NCBI GenBank assembly: GCA_013697785.1
Contig: JACCWE010000164.1
Coordinates: 1 to 64,000, forward strand
Direction: 5' to 3'
Origin: Gemmatimonadaceae bacterium
GTDB taxonomy: Bacteria; Gemmatimonadota; Gemmatimonadetes; Gemmatimonadales; Gemmatimonadaceae
Length of the DNA stretch: 64,000 nucleotides
Under the pieces are notes generated by a model that was given only the letters and a program-made list of their open reading frames with translations, was not told where the DNA came from and searched no databases. Position 1 is the stretch's first letter; every line of letters begins with the position of its first letter. The position numbers and the translations under genes are program-made. Shown here piece after piece: positions 16,269 through 25,421 of this stretch.

Positions 16269-16976
16269 CTAGGCGCTGATCGGGGTGACGATGAAGGGCG
16301 CGACGAGTGGAAGGACCATCGCCGGAGCGAATGCCTGATCGAGCCCATTCGCATCGACGACATCATCGCCGGCGAAGTCCATCGACTTCGGGTTGAGGAT
16401 GTCGCGAATGGTTGCGGCGTGGCGAGCTTCGACGGAAACGATCTTTCCTGCGAGCACGAGGTAGGCGGGGGTGTGAATCAGCTTGCCCGCGCCGTTGTAC
16501 GCGGCGACTCCCGTGTCCTCGAACATCTTCGCGGTCTGAAAGACGACGTCGCGCCTGGTGAGATCGAGTGAGCTGAAGTCGACCTTGAGCGTCGGAATCG
16601 CATTCGATCCGAGCGCCGCCTTCAGGAACTCGCGATGCGTGATTTCGTGCTGGCCGATCTGCAGAAGCGCATGAAGCTCGGCCTGCGTGCAGCCGGAGAT
16701 GATGTGCTTGAGCGCCTCTTCATAGAACGCGGCCTCGAGCTGCTCGAGCGCGTACGCATAGTTGAGCACACCGAAGTCGGTCGAGAGGTCGAGGGTGACT
16801 GCGGTGTTTGTTCCTCCCGACGTACCGGTCGCGTCGCTGCACGCGGCGAACATGGTCGGCATGAGTACGATCGCGCTTCCAACTCCCAACATGCGAAGAA
16901 ACTCGCGACGGCTTCCTGCCGTGAGCGGTCGATCCACCACGAGCTGTGTGCTCGGGGAGTGACGAGACTCGGACAT
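16269..16976 (-). CDS. Exported ferritin-like domain protein (second of a pair)
   Basis: A 235-residue paralogue of the neighbouring protein. Its Tat leader is clear (SRREFLRMLG) and ends with FAAC, so it may be a Tat-exported lipoprotein. The bundle shows YAYALEQLEAAFYEEAL, QIGQHEITHREFL (ExxH), AKMFEDTGVAAYN and VSVEARHAATIRDIL (ExxH), so all expected diiron ligands are present. It leads the two-gene unit. The first ATG with family-like sequence is at 16976 (MSESRHSPS); the open frame upstream is Arg-rich and probably not translated. Confidence 0.82.
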   Translation of the reverse strand: MSESRHSPSTQLVVDRPLTAGSRREFLRMLGVGSAIVLMPTMFAACSDATGTSGGTNTAVTLDLSTDFGVLNYAYALEQLEAAFYEEALKHIISGCTQAELHALLQIGQHEITHREFLKAALGSNAIPTLKVDFSSLDLTRRDVVFQTAKMFEDTGVAAYNGAGKLIHTPAYLVLAGKIVSVEARHAATIRDILNPKSMDFAGDDVVDANGLDQAFAPAMVLPLVAPFIVTPISA

Positions 16977-17239
16977 ATGGCTTCTCCATCGCCAGCGTGG
17001 TGAAGGAAATCGCGACGCTGGCCCTCGCGAAAACCGCTCGCGTGCTGCGAGCGGAGAACGGTCAAGCACGCGCGGAGCCCGTGACGCGAATCACACACGA
17101 TTGGGCGTGGAGCAGAGGCGAGAACTGTGTCCGCGGGAGTACAGTCGCGGCGATCAGGGGTTCTATGGCATTATGAGGCGAGCTCGTCCGCGTGTTCCCG
17201 GTAGACACAGGGCGCGCATCGTGCATTTGTAATGGCATC

Positions 17240-18175
17240 GTGACCGTTCCTGCCAAAAAATTCGGGGATTCGTCCCCATCCGTGCTACAGCTGTTGCGGC
17301 ATCGCATCGCGCGCGATCTGAAGTCAGGCGAGCTCGAGCACGGTGACAGATTGCCGAGCGTGCGAGAGGTAGCCGAGGAGCTCGCTGCCGATCCGCGGAC
17401 GATTCTGGCGGCGTATCAGCAGCTCATGGAGGAGGGGCTCGTCGAGATTCGCTCGCGCTCGGGAGTCTTCGCAACTGGAGCGTTCACATCCACGGGAAGC
17501 GCGCCCGGCGTGCCGAGGCGGTGGATGCTCGACATGCTACTGGGCGCCATCGAGCGCGACATTCCGGCGAGCTGGCTTGCCGACCAGATTCGGAGCACGC
17601 TCGTCACGAAGCGCGCACGCGTGGGCCTTCTCGAGTGCAACGACGATCAGCTGATCTCGATGCGCGAGGAGCTCGAGATCTATTTTGGATTGAACGCGAT
17701 TCCCGTCCCGCTCGAATCGATCGTACCGGGCCGGCCCAATCGCGAGCTGCGCGATGTCGACTTCCTCGTATCCGCAGGGCACGGCGAGATCGTCGCGCGC
17801 GTGGCGGAGGAGCTGGGAAAGCCATACGTGATCACGAGCGTGCGGCCGGCGCTTCTCAATAGACTATCGAGGCTGTTGAGTCGCGGCGCGGTCTACTTTC
17901 TCGTGTCGGATTCGCGCTTCGGAGTGAAGATGCGGAGGCTCGTGGCGCCGATGCCGCGCTCGGAGAATCTGCACGTACTCGTTGTGGGCAAGGATGATCT
18001 CGGCGTCATCCCCGAGGGCGCACCGACGTACGTCATGCGCAGCGTGCAGGCGCGGCTCGCACAGCAGAAGCATCGCGGGCGCGAGGTCCCGCCGCAGCGG
18101 ATCTTCTCGGAGGAATCGATTCGAGAGATTCTAGCGCAGCTCCTCGCACTGACGGATCGCGCTGCGGAGCCGTGA
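17240..18175 (+). CDS. GntR-type transcriptional regulator with an unrecognised effector domain
   Basis: The N-terminal 75 residues are a GntR winged helix: VLQLLRHRIARDLKSGELEH, GDRLPSVREVAEELAADPRT and LMEEGLVEIRSRSGVF. The remaining 230 residues lack the FCD, UTRA or aminotransferase domains. They have an alpha/beta pattern (VDFLVSAGHGEIVARVAEEL, GAVYFLVSDSRFG, LHVLVVGKDDLGVIPEGAPT), reminiscent of a periplasmic-binding-like sensor half. The start is uncertain: GTG at 17240 is used, and a GTG at 17192 is in frame. It is divergent from the ferritin-like pair and may control it. Confidence 0.7.
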   Translation: MTVPAKKFGDSSPSVLQLLRHRIARDLKSGELEHGDRLPSVREVAEELAADPRTILAAYQQLMEEGLVEIRSRSGVFATGAFTSTGSAPGVPRRWMLDMLLGAIERDIPASWLADQIRSTLVTKRARVGLLECNDDQLISMREELEIYFGLNAIPVPLESIVPGRPNRELRDVDFLVSAGHGEIVARVAEELGKPYVITSVRPALLNRLSRLLSRGAVYFLVSDSRFGVKMRRLVAPMPRSENLHVLVVGKDDLGVIPEGAPTYVMRSVQARLAQQKHRGREVPPQRIFSEESIREILAQLLALTDRAAEP

Positions 18176-18189
18176 TCAGCGGCGCACGA

Positions 18190-18222
18190 GTCGTGTGTGA
18201 GGCCTGTCGCCCCACACACGAC
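18190..18222. terminator. Bidirectional hairpin between convergent genes
   Basis: GTCGTGTGTG (18190-18199) pairs perfectly with CACACACGAC (18213-18222) over 10 bp with a 13-nt loop. It sits between the ends of the GntR-type gene and the hydrolase gene. There is no T-run, so it may be a weak or Rho-assisted terminator. Confidence 0.5.
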
Positions 18223-18236
18223 CGGATGCCGGAGAT

Positions 18237-19115
18237 TCAGCCGGCGATCCCGGCAGTCTGGCGGGACTCTGTATTCGTGGTTGCTGCGTGCGGCAGCGAC
18301 TGGAGGAAGGTAAGCAGATCCGCGTTGACGCGATCCTTCTGCGTCGTGCAGATACCGTGCGGCTGACCCGCGTAGATCTTCAGCTCCGAACCCTTGATCA
18401 GCTTCGACGACTGCATCGCGGCAGCGATGATCGGCACGATCTGATCGTCGTCACCGTGAATGATCAACGTCGGCACATCGAACTTCTTGCAGTCCTCGGT
18501 GAGATCCGTCTCCGAGAATGCCTTGATGCAGTCGTACGCGCCCTTGAGGCTGCACATCTGCCCAGCGAGCCAGAAGTTGTCGCGCACTCCCTGCGAGACC
18601 GTGTTTCCGGCGCGGTTCGCACCGTAGAACGGCGCGCTCAGATCCTTCCAGAACTGTGAGCGATCCGCGGCGACGCTCTTCCGAATTGAGTCGAACACTT
18701 CGAGCGGAAGTCCCACTGGATTCGCGGGCGTCTTGAGCATGAGCGGCGGAATCGCGCTGATGAGCACCGCTGCGGCAACGCGCTTCGTGCCGTGCCGGCC
18801 GATGTAGCGCGCGACCTCGCCACCGCCCGTGGAGTGCCCAACGTGCACTGCGTTTCGGAGATCGAGCCGCGCCGTCAGCTCGGCCAGGTCATCCGCGTAC
18901 TGATCGAGGTTGTTCCCTTCCCACGTCTGTCCCGAGCGGCCGTGGCCGCGGCGGTCGTGCGCGATGCACCGATAGCCCTTTGAGGCGAGAAACATTCCCT
19001 GGTCCTCGAACGCATCTCCGTTGAGCGGCCAGCCGTGGCTGAATACGACGGGCTGTCCCGTTCCATAATCGGTATAGTAGATCTCCGTTCCGTCCTTCGT
19101 CGTAAATCCTGGCAT
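18237..19115 (-). CDS. Alpha/beta hydrolase, non-haem chloroperoxidase-like
   Basis: A 292-residue alpha/beta-hydrolase very similar in pattern to cofactor-free bromo/chloroperoxidases and arylesterases: [43 protein letters not shown], the nucleophile elbow [17 protein letters not shown] (Ser near residue 98), [13 protein letters not shown] (acid) and [14 protein letters not shown] (His). These enzymes hydrolyse esters and can form peracids in vitro. The start MPGFTTKDG at 19115 matches the family N terminus. It lies downstream of the catalase gene, separated by a terminator, so it is expressed separately. Confidence 0.88.
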   Translation of the reverse strand: MPGFTTKDGTEIYYTDYGTGQPVVFSHGWPLNGDAFEDQGMFLASKGYRCIAHDRRGHGRSGQTWEGNNLDQYADDLAELTARLDLRNAVHVGHSTGGGEVARYIGRHGTKRVAAAVLISAIPPLMLKTPANPVGLPLEVFDSIRKSVAADRSQFWKDLSAPFYGANRAGNTVSQGVRDNFWLAGQMCSLKGAYDCIKAFSETDLTEDCKKFDVPTLIIHGDDDQIVPIIAAAMQSSKLIKGSELKIYAGQPHGICTTQKDRVNADLLTFLQSLPHAATTNTESRQTAGIAG

Positions 19116-19306
19116 GGTCTCTCGCTCCGTGACGCGCGACGCCGCGCGGTTGTGGGGTGATGCTGGGGCATTGCGTGTCGTGACTGCCGAACCGCTTCCC
19201 GGAAAGTACAAGTGACTGGCCGAGCGCGAATTCCCCGTTTGGGGGAGCACGACGAATCGTATGCTGAGCGGTTTCGGCCACGCCGGAGTGACTTGCGCGT
19301 AACAGA

Positions 19307-19333
19307 AAGGCCGCCCGAAAATCGGGCGGCCTT
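19307..19333 (-). terminator. Rho-independent terminator of katE
   Basis: AAGGCCGCCCGA (19307-19318) and TCGGGCGGCCTT (19322-19333) form a perfect 12-bp stem with a 3-nt loop, 28 bp beyond the katE stop. On the minus strand it is followed by a short T-run (TTTCTGTT). Confidence 0.8.
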
Positions 19334-19361
19334 CCGTCGTTCCCTGATCACTGCTTTCGCG

Positions 19362-21788
19362 TTACACCGCCGGAGGGTCACTCTCGCGCTCCGGATGCCG
19401 ATGCATGGCCACCGCCGCGATGAACTCCTTCGCGGCGTTCTTGGCATTCGCATCCATGATCAGCAATCCCGCATCAGTCGACTCACCAATTCCGGCGTTT
19501 TGCAGGAGCTTTCGCGAGGCGCCGAGCGCGAGGATCGTCTTGCAGTGGCGGAACTGGTTCGTGACGAACTCCATCGTGTGCCCATCGGCTGCGAGCGCCT
19601 TCACACCAGCGTCGCCGTCGGGCAGAACGAGCGCGTCGAACAACACCGGCGGTGAGTTCTCCATCGATGCATCCGCCTCGATCGTTCCTCCATCCGATGT
19701 TTTGTATGTGCCGAGGCGCGGGCCAATGAAGCGCGGTATCGCGCCCGCATCGGTGAGCGCCGCGTGCAGCGCCGTCAGCGACTTTCCCTCGACGCCAGCA
19801 GCGACGAGAATCGCGATGTGCCGCGTGCGCACGCCCGTCTCACCCGGGAGCGCAGTGAGCGAAAGCGCCGGCGACGACGTCACCTCCGGCTTCGGAGGCT
19901 TCGGCAACACACGCGGTAGCGGATCCGGCAGATCGATTCCCAACCCCTCGGCCACCTGCGCCGCGAGATCGTCGCTCACGTTACGGAGCGACGCGACCAT
20001 GCGCTCGCGGATCGCCGGCACCGTGAGCTTACTCAGCTCGAAGCGGAAGCCACCGACGATATGCGCCTTCTCCCAATCCGTCTGGCTGTTGTAGAAGAGG
20101 GTCGCCTGCGTGTAATGGTCGGCGAACTTCTCGGGCTTCCCGCGCAGCTTGTCCTCGTGCACCGGCTCCGGAAACGAGACGAATCCCTTCGCGCCAGCCT
20201 GGTACGGACAGCCGCCCGCGAGCGAATTCGGCTCGTACGCTACACGCCCGCGCGCGATCGCCTGTCGATGCAGTCCGTCGCGCTGGTTGTTGTGCACCGG
20301 TGCGATCGGGGCGTTGATTGGAATCTCGTGGAAGTTCGGACCGCCGAGTCGCGTGATCTGCGTGTCGACGTACGAGTGGATGCGGCCGGCGAGCAGCGGA
20401 TCGTTGGAGAAGTCGATGCCGGGCACGACGTGGGCCGTGCAGAACGCGACCTGCTCCGTCTCCGCGAAGAAGTTGTCGGGATTCCTGTTGAGCACCATCC
20501 GGCCGATCGGAGTCACCGGGATCAGCTCCTCGGGGATGATCTTCGTTGCGTCGAGGATGTCGAAGGTGAAGCGCTCGCCCTCTTCCTGCGTGAAGATCTG
20601 AAAGCCGAGCTCCCATTCGGGATACTCACTGGCCTCGATGGCTTCCCAGAGATCGCGGCGATGATAGTCGGCATCGGCGCCGGCGAGCTTGACCGCTTCG
20701 TCCCAGACGAGCGAGTGCGTGCCCTGCTTCGGCTTCCAGTGAAATTTCACGAACACCGATTCACCCGCTTCGTTGACGAGGCGATAGCTGTGCACACCGA
20801 AGCCTTGCATCATGCGGTAGCTGCGGGGAATGGCGCGGTCGGACATCACCCATATCATCATGTGCGTCGATTCCGGCATGAGCGAGATGAAGTCCCAGAA
20901 GGTGTCGTGCGCGGATGCGGCCTGCGGCATCGCGTGATGTGGCTCGGGCTTCACGGCGTGGATGAGATCCGGGAACTTCATCGCGTCCTGGATGAAGAAG
21001 ACGGGGATGTTGTTGCCGATGAGATCCCAGTTTCCTTCGTCCGTGTAGAACTTGACGGCGAAGCCACGCACATCGCGGGCGGTGTCGACGGAGCCGCGCT
21101 CGCCCGCGACCGTGGAAAAGCGCACAAACACCGGCGTCTGCTTCCCCGCTTCCTGGAACGGCGCGGCGCGCGTGATGTCGGTGCGCGGCTCGTAGCACTC
21201 GAAGTAGCCGTGTGCGGCCGAGCCGCGTGCGTGAACGATGCGCTCTGGAATGCGCTCGTGATCGAAGTGCGTGATCTTCTCGCGCAGGATGAAGTCTTCG
21301 AGCAGCGTCGGTCCGCGGAGACCTGCCTTGAGCGAGTTCTGGTTGTCGCCGACGAGAACGCCCTGATTCGTCGTGAGGGCGCGTCCGGTGTTGTCGACGC
21401 GAACGCGGTCCAGCGGATCGGAGAGCGGGTTCATCCCTTCGATGGCGTCGCCGGTACCAGTCTTGTCGGAGGCGTTGCTCTCGGTGACGGTGCTCGAGCC
21501 GACGACGGGCGACGCGGCTTCGACTGAGAAGCCGGTGGGTGGATTTACCGCGTTGTCGCGTCCGAACTCGCCTGGCGTGTTCGAGTTGAACGGAACCGAG
21601 GCGACGAGCGCATCGGTGGCGGACGCCTTGAGGACGAGCGCGTCATCAGTCGGCGCCGTGGACGGGTGCGATGGAGCACTCACCGTGTTCCGCGATGCGG
21701 CCTTTGCGGCTGCCTTGCCGGGCTTTGCGCTGGTGGACTTGCGGGTGGCGGACGGAGGCGCCGACGCCGGCGCTTTCTTTTTAGCCAT
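19362..21788 (-). CDS. katE: Catalase HPII-type, large subunit with C-terminal DJ-1/PfpI-like domain
   Basis: An 808-residue large-subunit monofunctional catalase. After an Ala/Lys/Pro-rich extension of about 130 residues comes the catalytic His in [16 protein letters not shown]. The active-site Asn region is [20 protein letters not shown], and the proximal haem Tyr is in [16 protein letters not shown]. The C-terminal 150 residues ([37 protein letters not shown]) form the flavodoxin/DJ-1-like domain typical of HPII. It disproportionates H2O2 in the cytoplasm. The lysine-rich tail ([17 protein letters not shown]) is unusual and may bind nucleic acid or be disordered. The start MAKKKAP is chosen because upstream sequence lacks family features. 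Confidence 0.92.
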   Translation of the reverse strand: MAKKKAPASAPPSATRKSTSAKPGKAAAKAASRNTVSAPSHPSTAPTDDALVLKASATDALVASVPFNSNTPGEFGRDNAVNPPTGFSVEAASPVVGSSTVTESNASDKTGTGDAIEGMNPLSDPLDRVRVDNTGRALTTNQGVLVGDNQNSLKAGLRGPTLLEDFILREKITHFDHERIPERIVHARGSAAHGYFECYEPRTDITRAAPFQEAGKQTPVFVRFSTVAGERGSVDTARDVRGFAVKFYTDEGNWDLIGNNIPVFFIQDAMKFPDLIHAVKPEPHHAMPQAASAHDTFWDFISLMPESTHMMIWVMSDRAIPRSYRMMQGFGVHSYRLVNEAGESVFVKFHWKPKQGTHSLVWDEAVKLAGADADYHRRDLWEAIEASEYPEWELGFQIFTQEEGERFTFDILDATKIIPEELIPVTPIGRMVLNRNPDNFFAETEQVAFCTAHVVPGIDFSNDPLLAGRIHSYVDTQITRLGGPNFHEIPINAPIAPVHNNQRDGLHRQAIARGRVAYEPNSLAGGCPYQAGAKGFVSFPEPVHEDKLRGKPEKFADHYTQATLFYNSQTDWEKAHIVGGFRFELSKLTVPAIRERMVASLRNVSDDLAAQVAEGLGIDLPDPLPRVLPKPPKPEVTSSPALSLTALPGETGVRTRHIAILVAAGVEGKSLTALHAALTDAGAIPRFIGPRLGTYKTSDGGTIEADASMENSPPVLFDALVLPDGDAGVKALAADGHTMEFVTNQFRHCKTILALGASRKLLQNAGIGESTDAGLLIMDANAKNAAKEFIAAVAMHRHPERESDPPAV

Positions 21789-22046
21789 GATGCTCGGGGT
21801 ATTCGAGTCCGCGCTCCCGCCTTCCCGGCGTACCGAATCCGCGTTCGCGTTTCGATAGCGGCGCTCGTGCGAGCGCTCCACGCACGAAGCGCGCTAGCGG
21901 AGAAACAGGTGGATGCAAACTCGACATTCGAATTCGATGAGTGCTGTCAGCCTGCGGGTATACTCTTCGCATATGGACGTCGTTACCGAGCTCGTGTGCT
22001 CGGAAGGCCTAACGGGGCGCATTGTCACTTCCACGGGGGTCACGCA

Positions 22047-22496
22047 ATGGCTTTGGACAATGATGCGCAGTCGGAGATCGACATTCGCGCGATCCTCGAC
22101 GACCGCATCGACGCACTGCACGCGCGCGACGCGCGTCGTTTCCTCAAACACTACCAGATGGGATTCTCGACCTTCGAGCTCGGTCCGCCGCTCGAGTATC
22201 TCAACGGCGATCCGTCGAACACCGAGGGACTCGAGAAGTGGTTTGCGTCATTCGACGGGGAGGTCACGTATCGGATGCGCGACCTGCGGATCACCGCGAA
22301 CGATGGCGTCGGCTATGCACATAGTCTCTATCACTTCGGCGGGACGAAGACAGACGGCGAGTGCGTGGACATGTGGTCGCGTCAGACGATCTGCCTCGCG
22401 AAGATGGGCGGCGAGTGGAAGATCACACACGCGCACACATCGGTGCCTTTCAACATGGACGCGGAGCACCGCGCCGTAATCGATCTCAAACCCTGA
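22047..22496 (+). CDS. SnoaL-like / nuclear transport factor 2-fold protein
   Basis: A 149-residue single-domain protein of the SnoaL/DUF4440 superfamily (cone-like alpha+beta barrel): IRAILDDRIDALHARDARRF, GDPSNTEGLEKWFASFDG, VTYRMRDLRITANDGVGYAH, DMWSRQTICLAKMGGEWKITH and AHTSVPFNMD. The pattern ALHARD followed by W(K)I-x-H-x-H-x-S-V-P is common in Ketosteroid isomerase-like proteins of soil bacteria, where no activity is usually known. A GGGGGT stretch upstream of ATG 22047 is a reasonable ribosome binding site. It is divergent from katE across 258 bp that hold no recognised gene. Confidence 0.75.
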   Translation: MALDNDAQSEIDIRAILDDRIDALHARDARRFLKHYQMGFSTFELGPPLEYLNGDPSNTEGLEKWFASFDGEVTYRMRDLRITANDGVGYAHSLYHFGGTKTDGECVDMWSRQTICLAKMGGEWKITHAHTSVPFNMDAEHRAVIDLKP

Positions 22497-22524
22497 AGCC
22501 GCCACGAAGCGAGTCCCGCGCGTC

Positions 22525-22552
22525 GCGGCCACGGCATCGTCACCGTGGCCGC
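22525..22552. terminator. Hairpin between convergent genes
   Basis: GCGGCCACGG (22525-22534) and CCGTGGCCGC (22543-22552) form a perfect 10-bp stem with an 8-nt loop between the ends of the SnoaL-like and hypothetical genes. No T-run is visible. Confidence 0.55.
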
Positions 22553-22579
22553 GCTAGGTAAGCGCCGGATCGCGGTCGC

Positions 22580-22951
22580 TCACCGCGCTGCGAGCTCGGA
22601 CTGAACGGTCAGCGATTCACTTCCTTCCAGCGTGCGTGCATCGATCGTCACGTTCTCTTCGATCGCGCTGCCCTTCCGGTAACCATCGGTCACTGTTCCC
22701 TTCAGGCTCAGCGCACCCGTGCCCCAATCGAGCGTGCCGTTCGCTTCGGTGATCATCGACTTCGAAGCATCTTCCGCCGCGACGAACACCATCGCGCGCA
22801 CCGGCCACACCAGCTTCGCACGGTCCATCTCGCTGCCCATGTGCTCCAGGCGGATCGTGACCTCACCCTTCGTCTCACCGGCGAGCTCGCGCTTCCACAC
22901 ATCGTGGATCCCTTCCGCGCCGACACCGTCGAAGTTGGCCGAGAATCGCAT
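22580..22951 (-). CDS. Hypothetical protein, possibly truncated at its N terminus
   Basis: The 123-residue product alternates strand-like segments (MRFSANFDGVG, GEVTIRLEHMG, VWPVRAMVFVAA, GTLDWGTGALSLKGTVTDGY, EENVTIDARTL), suggesting a small all-beta barrel. No signal peptide or named domain is recognised. Directly upstream, on the opposite strand, begins a broken LuxR gene, and the residues before this ATG (CETADQS) also look protein-like. The true N terminus may therefore have been lost at a rearrangement junction near 22960. Confidence 0.45.
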   Translation of the reverse strand: MRFSANFDGVGAEGIHDVWKRELAGETKGEVTIRLEHMGSEMDRAKLVWPVRAMVFVAAEDASKSMITEANGTLDWGTGALSLKGTVTDGYRKGSAIEENVTIDARTLEGSESLTVQSELAAR

Positions 22952-22959
22952 CGACTGAT

Positions 22960-23261
22960 CGGCGGTCTCGCAACGTGGATGGGCTGGCGAGCGTCGCCGC
23001 GTTGGCCGGCGATGCCGAGCGTGCGGCGAGGCTACTCGGTGCCGCCGAGCGGCTGCGCGAGGCGGTGGGTACGCCGGTGCTGCCTCTCCATCAGAGCGAT
23101 CGGGGAAGGAGCACCGCCGTCGTGCGCACGGTGCTGAGCGAGGAGAGTTCAGCGCCGCGAGCAGTGCAGGGCGCGAGCTGAGTATCGACGACGCGCCGAG
23201 CTACACGCGCTTGGCCGCGGAGAACCCGACGCCGGTTGTGGTGAGCGACCCGCGCGCATGA
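22960..23261 (+). pseudogene. Remnant of a LuxR/ATPase-type transcriptional regulator (C-terminal TPR end), frameshifted
   Basis: The frame from 22975 gives GLASVAALAGDAERAARLLG followed by AAERLREAVGTPVLP. This is the characteristic end of large LuxR or adenylate-cyclase-type regulators with TPR repeats. It stops at 23181. In the next frame, from about 23140, sequence continues as FSAASSAGRELSIDDAPSYT and RLAAENPTPVVV to 23261, which is the usual tail of the same proteins. So only the last 90 or so residues survive, split by a one-base frameshift near 23140. There is no start codon, ATPase or HTH part. Confidence 0.6.
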
Positions 23262-23277
23262 CGCCGGCGAGCTCATC

Positions 23278-23646
23278 CTAGATCTCGTTCCACGCGCGCC
23301 TCATCGGGTCGTCGAAGGAAGCGCCGAGGAGCTGGGACAGCATGTAGAGCAGCGCCTGGCGCACCGTCTCGTACTGTTCGTCGGTCACACCGTAGGCGAC
23401 GTGGCGCCGGCCGAGGCTCTCGATCGCGGGAGACAGCTCCGCAAGAATCGAGAGTGAGTTGATCGCCAGCGCGAGCATCTGCATCAACTTGCGCTCCTGT
23501 TCCTCCATGTCGGCGTTCGCGAACATGGCGGGAGTGCGCGGATCGAGCTCGAAGAGTCGCGCGTAGAACATTCGCGCAGCGCTGTCCGTTCGCGCGACGA
23601 TCGTTCCCCAGCTGCGCTGAACGAGCAGGATCGAATCGGGACTCAT
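23278..23646 (-). CDS. Single-domain globin (flavohaemoglobin-like/SDgb family)
   Basis: A 122-residue globin: ILLVQRSWGTIVARTDSAAR and MFYARLFELDPRTPAMF (helices A-C/E), then the proximal histidine in ESLGRRHVAYGVTDEQY (near residue 85), then VRQALLYMLSQLLG and a short tail. The pattern matches bacterial single-domain globins related to the haem domain of flavohaemoglobin, often involved in NO or O2 handling. It is shorter than the usual 140-150 residues at the C terminus, where the last helix seems clipped. ATG 23646 opens the family-like sequence. It is divergent from a VOC fragment. Confidence 0.78.
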   Translation of the reverse strand: MSPDSILLVQRSWGTIVARTDSAARMFYARLFELDPRTPAMFANADMEEQERKLMQMLALAINSLSILAELSPAIESLGRRHVAYGVTDEQYETVRQALLYMLSQLLGASFDDPMRRAWNEI

Positions 23647-23766
23647 GCTGAATGCTAGCGCTCCGAGGGAAATTCGGTGAGCCCGCACGACCGGTCCGTC
23701 ACCCGTTGACAACTGGCACCTCGCGCAGGAGTATCGTCGCTTGACTCCCCGACACGAGGTGATGCG

Positions 23767-23892
23767 ATGATCAACGGCATGCACGCGCTCGTCTATTCGC
23801 GCGACGTTGCTGCGGCGCAAGTGTTCTTCGCCGAGGCGCTCGGGCTCCCATCGAGGGCGCGCGTCACCCCGTTCATCTGGAAACCGCATTGA
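23767..23892 (+). pseudogene. Truncated VOC (glyoxalase/bleomycin resistance-like) gene
   Basis: A ribosome binding site (GAGGTGATGCG) and ATG start a 41-residue product, MINGMHALVYSRDVAAAQVF then FAEALGLPSRA. This is the typical first strand and helix of a VOC domain, but it continues for only 10 residues (RVTPFIWKPH). A complete VOC protein needs about 110-130 residues. Most of the gene appears deleted. The stop TGA overlaps the possible TTG start of the serine hydrolase gene. Confidence 0.5.
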
Positions 23893-25103
23893 TACTTCGC
23901 ATGATGTCGGCGGGTGCCGCGGCGATCTTCGTCGCCTGCGGCTGCGCGCCCACTCACACACTGGCGCTAATGCCATCAGCACCGGCAATGCCGATCACTG
24001 CCTCGGTGCGTCGTGAGGTCACTCGTCTCGATGGGCACCGGCTTTCGCCCGATTCCGTTGAGCATATCGTCTCGCGCGCGATGGAGCGGTCGCACGTGCC
24101 CGGGCTCGCGATGGCGGTGATCAACCGCGGCGAGATCGTGTACATGGCGGGCTTTGGCTATCGCGATGTCGCGCGTGGCCTGCCACTCACGGAAACGTCG
24201 GTGATGTACGCCGCCTCGCTGACGAAGGCGATGTTCGCGCATCTCGTGATGCAGCTCGTCGACGATGGTGCGATCGACCTCGACACTCCGATCGGCAAGC
24301 TGCTGCCGAAGCCGCTGCCGTCGTACGAGAAGTACGCCGACCTCGCGGGCGATGCGCGATGGGAGCGCATCACTCCGCGGATGCTGTTGAGCCACACCAG
24401 CGGCCTGCCGAACTGGCGCTTCTTCGAGCCCGAAAAAAAGCTCCGCATCAGGTCGGACCCCGGCACGCACTTCGGCTATTCGGGCGAGGGGATCAACCTC
24501 CTGCAGCTCGTCATCGAAGAGCACACGGGAAAGACGGTGGGGGACATGATGCAGGCGCGCGTCTTCGACCGCTTCGGGATGACGCACACGTCGATGGTGT
24601 GGAGGCCGTCATTCGCGTCGGAAATGGCATTCGGCTACGACACCGCGGGAAAGCTCGTCGGCCACAATCAGCGAAGCTCGGCCCGCGCCGCCGGTTCCGC
24701 CGATACCGACATCGCCGACATGGCGCGCTTCGTTCGCGGCGTGCTGCGTGGCGAGGGGTTGAGCGCTGCGAGCCGACGCATGATGTGGTCGCCACAGATC
24801 CGCATTCGGACACCACACGAATTCCCAACGCCGGTATTCGATAGCACGAGCCGCGACGACGCGATCGATCTCTCGTACGCGCTTGGCTGGGGAGCCTTCA
24901 AGTCGCCGTACGGCCCCGCGTTCTTCAAGGAGGGGCACGACGACGAGAGCTGGCGGAACTACATGGTGGCGTTCGAGGAGCCGAAGTCGGCAATCATCTT
25001 CCTCAGCACGAGCGCGAACGCCGAGCCGATGTTCCCGGGCCTGCTGGCCGACGTACTTGGCGACAGCTATTCGCCGGCCGAGTGGATGGGCTACACGCCA
25101 TAG
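23889..25103 (+). CDS. Serine hydrolase, beta-lactamase class C / D-aminopeptidase family, lipoprotein
   Basis: A 404-residue secreted enzyme. The leader ends in FVACGC, a lipobox. The catalytic SxxK motif is SLTK in MYAASLTKAMFAHLV (about residue 115). The second motif is YSG in GYSGEGINLLQLVIEEHTG, in place of the more common YSN. The third motif region is FFKEGHDDESWRNYMV, with a His in place of the KTG triad. The family includes esterases, peptidases and penicillin-binding-like proteins. The first start is a TTG at 23889; ATG codons at 23901 and 23904 are better candidates and keep the signal peptide. The substrate cannot be inferred. Confidence 0.83.
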   Translation: MILRMMSAGAAAIFVACGCAPTHTLALMPSAPAMPITASVRREVTRLDGHRLSPDSVEHIVSRAMERSHVPGLAMAVINRGEIVYMAGFGYRDVARGLPLTETSVMYAASLTKAMFAHLVMQLVDDGAIDLDTPIGKLLPKPLPSYEKYADLAGDARWERITPRMLLSHTSGLPNWRFFEPEKKLRIRSDPGTHFGYSGEGINLLQLVIEEHTGKTVGDMMQARVFDRFGMTHTSMVWRPSFASEMAFGYDTAGKLVGHNQRSSARAAGSADTDIADMARFVRGVLRGEGLSAASRRMMWSPQIRIRTPHEFPTPVFDSTSRDDAIDLSYALGWGAFKSPYGPAFFKEGHDDESWRNYMVAFEEPKSAIIFLSTSANAEPMFPGLLADVLGDSYSPAEWMGYTP

Positions 25104-25157
25104 GAGAGGGCGCGTGCACTTTTTCGTTGTAGTCCGTGCCGTCTTCCATTCGAACCG

Positions 25158-25421
25158 CTAGCGCTCTTCTCCCTCGCCGAAGCGCACCTTCGCCACCGCG
25201 AGCGCGGCGTTGAGCGTTACCATGCCGCCGTTGGTGAGGATGACCGGCCAGTCGCGATTGAGCGCCCCGTAGACCGTCCAGAGCGAGCTCGCGGTAATGA
25301 GGATCGCGAACATGCTCATCGACAGATCGCCGGTGCGTCTCGCCTTCCAGCTGCGATAGACCTGCGGAAGGAAGGAGCACACCGTCAACGTGCCCGCGAA
25401 GTACCCGAGACACTCGATCAT
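25158..25421 (-). CDS. SemiSWEET sugar transporter (MtN3/saliva family)
   Basis: An 87-residue three-helix membrane protein with the PQ-loop signature SFLPQVYRSWKARRTGDLS. Helix 2 is MSMFAILITASSLWTVYGAL (residues 36-55) and helix 3 contains the conserved Asn (LTNGGMVTLNAAL). SemiSWEETs work as homodimers that carry sugars down a gradient through the inner membrane. The length is typical. The ATG at 25421 lies within the C-terminal coding sequence of the broken HAD gene. Confidence 0.85.
   Translation of the reverse strand: MIECLGYFAGTLTVCSFLPQVYRSWKARRTGDLSMSMFAILITASSLWTVYGALNRDWPVILTNGGMVTLNAALAVAKVRFGEGEER

Noticed and set aside
20061-21527. 488-residue plus-strand frame opposite katE
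   Set aside because: A shadow of the G+C-rich catalase codons; it has no family pattern and no RBS.
25003-25417. Continuation of the HAD frame through the SemiSWEET gene
   Set aside because: After the WLTIRDD segment the translation is Arg/His-rich without family pattern; the overlapping SemiSWEET frame is the real gene.
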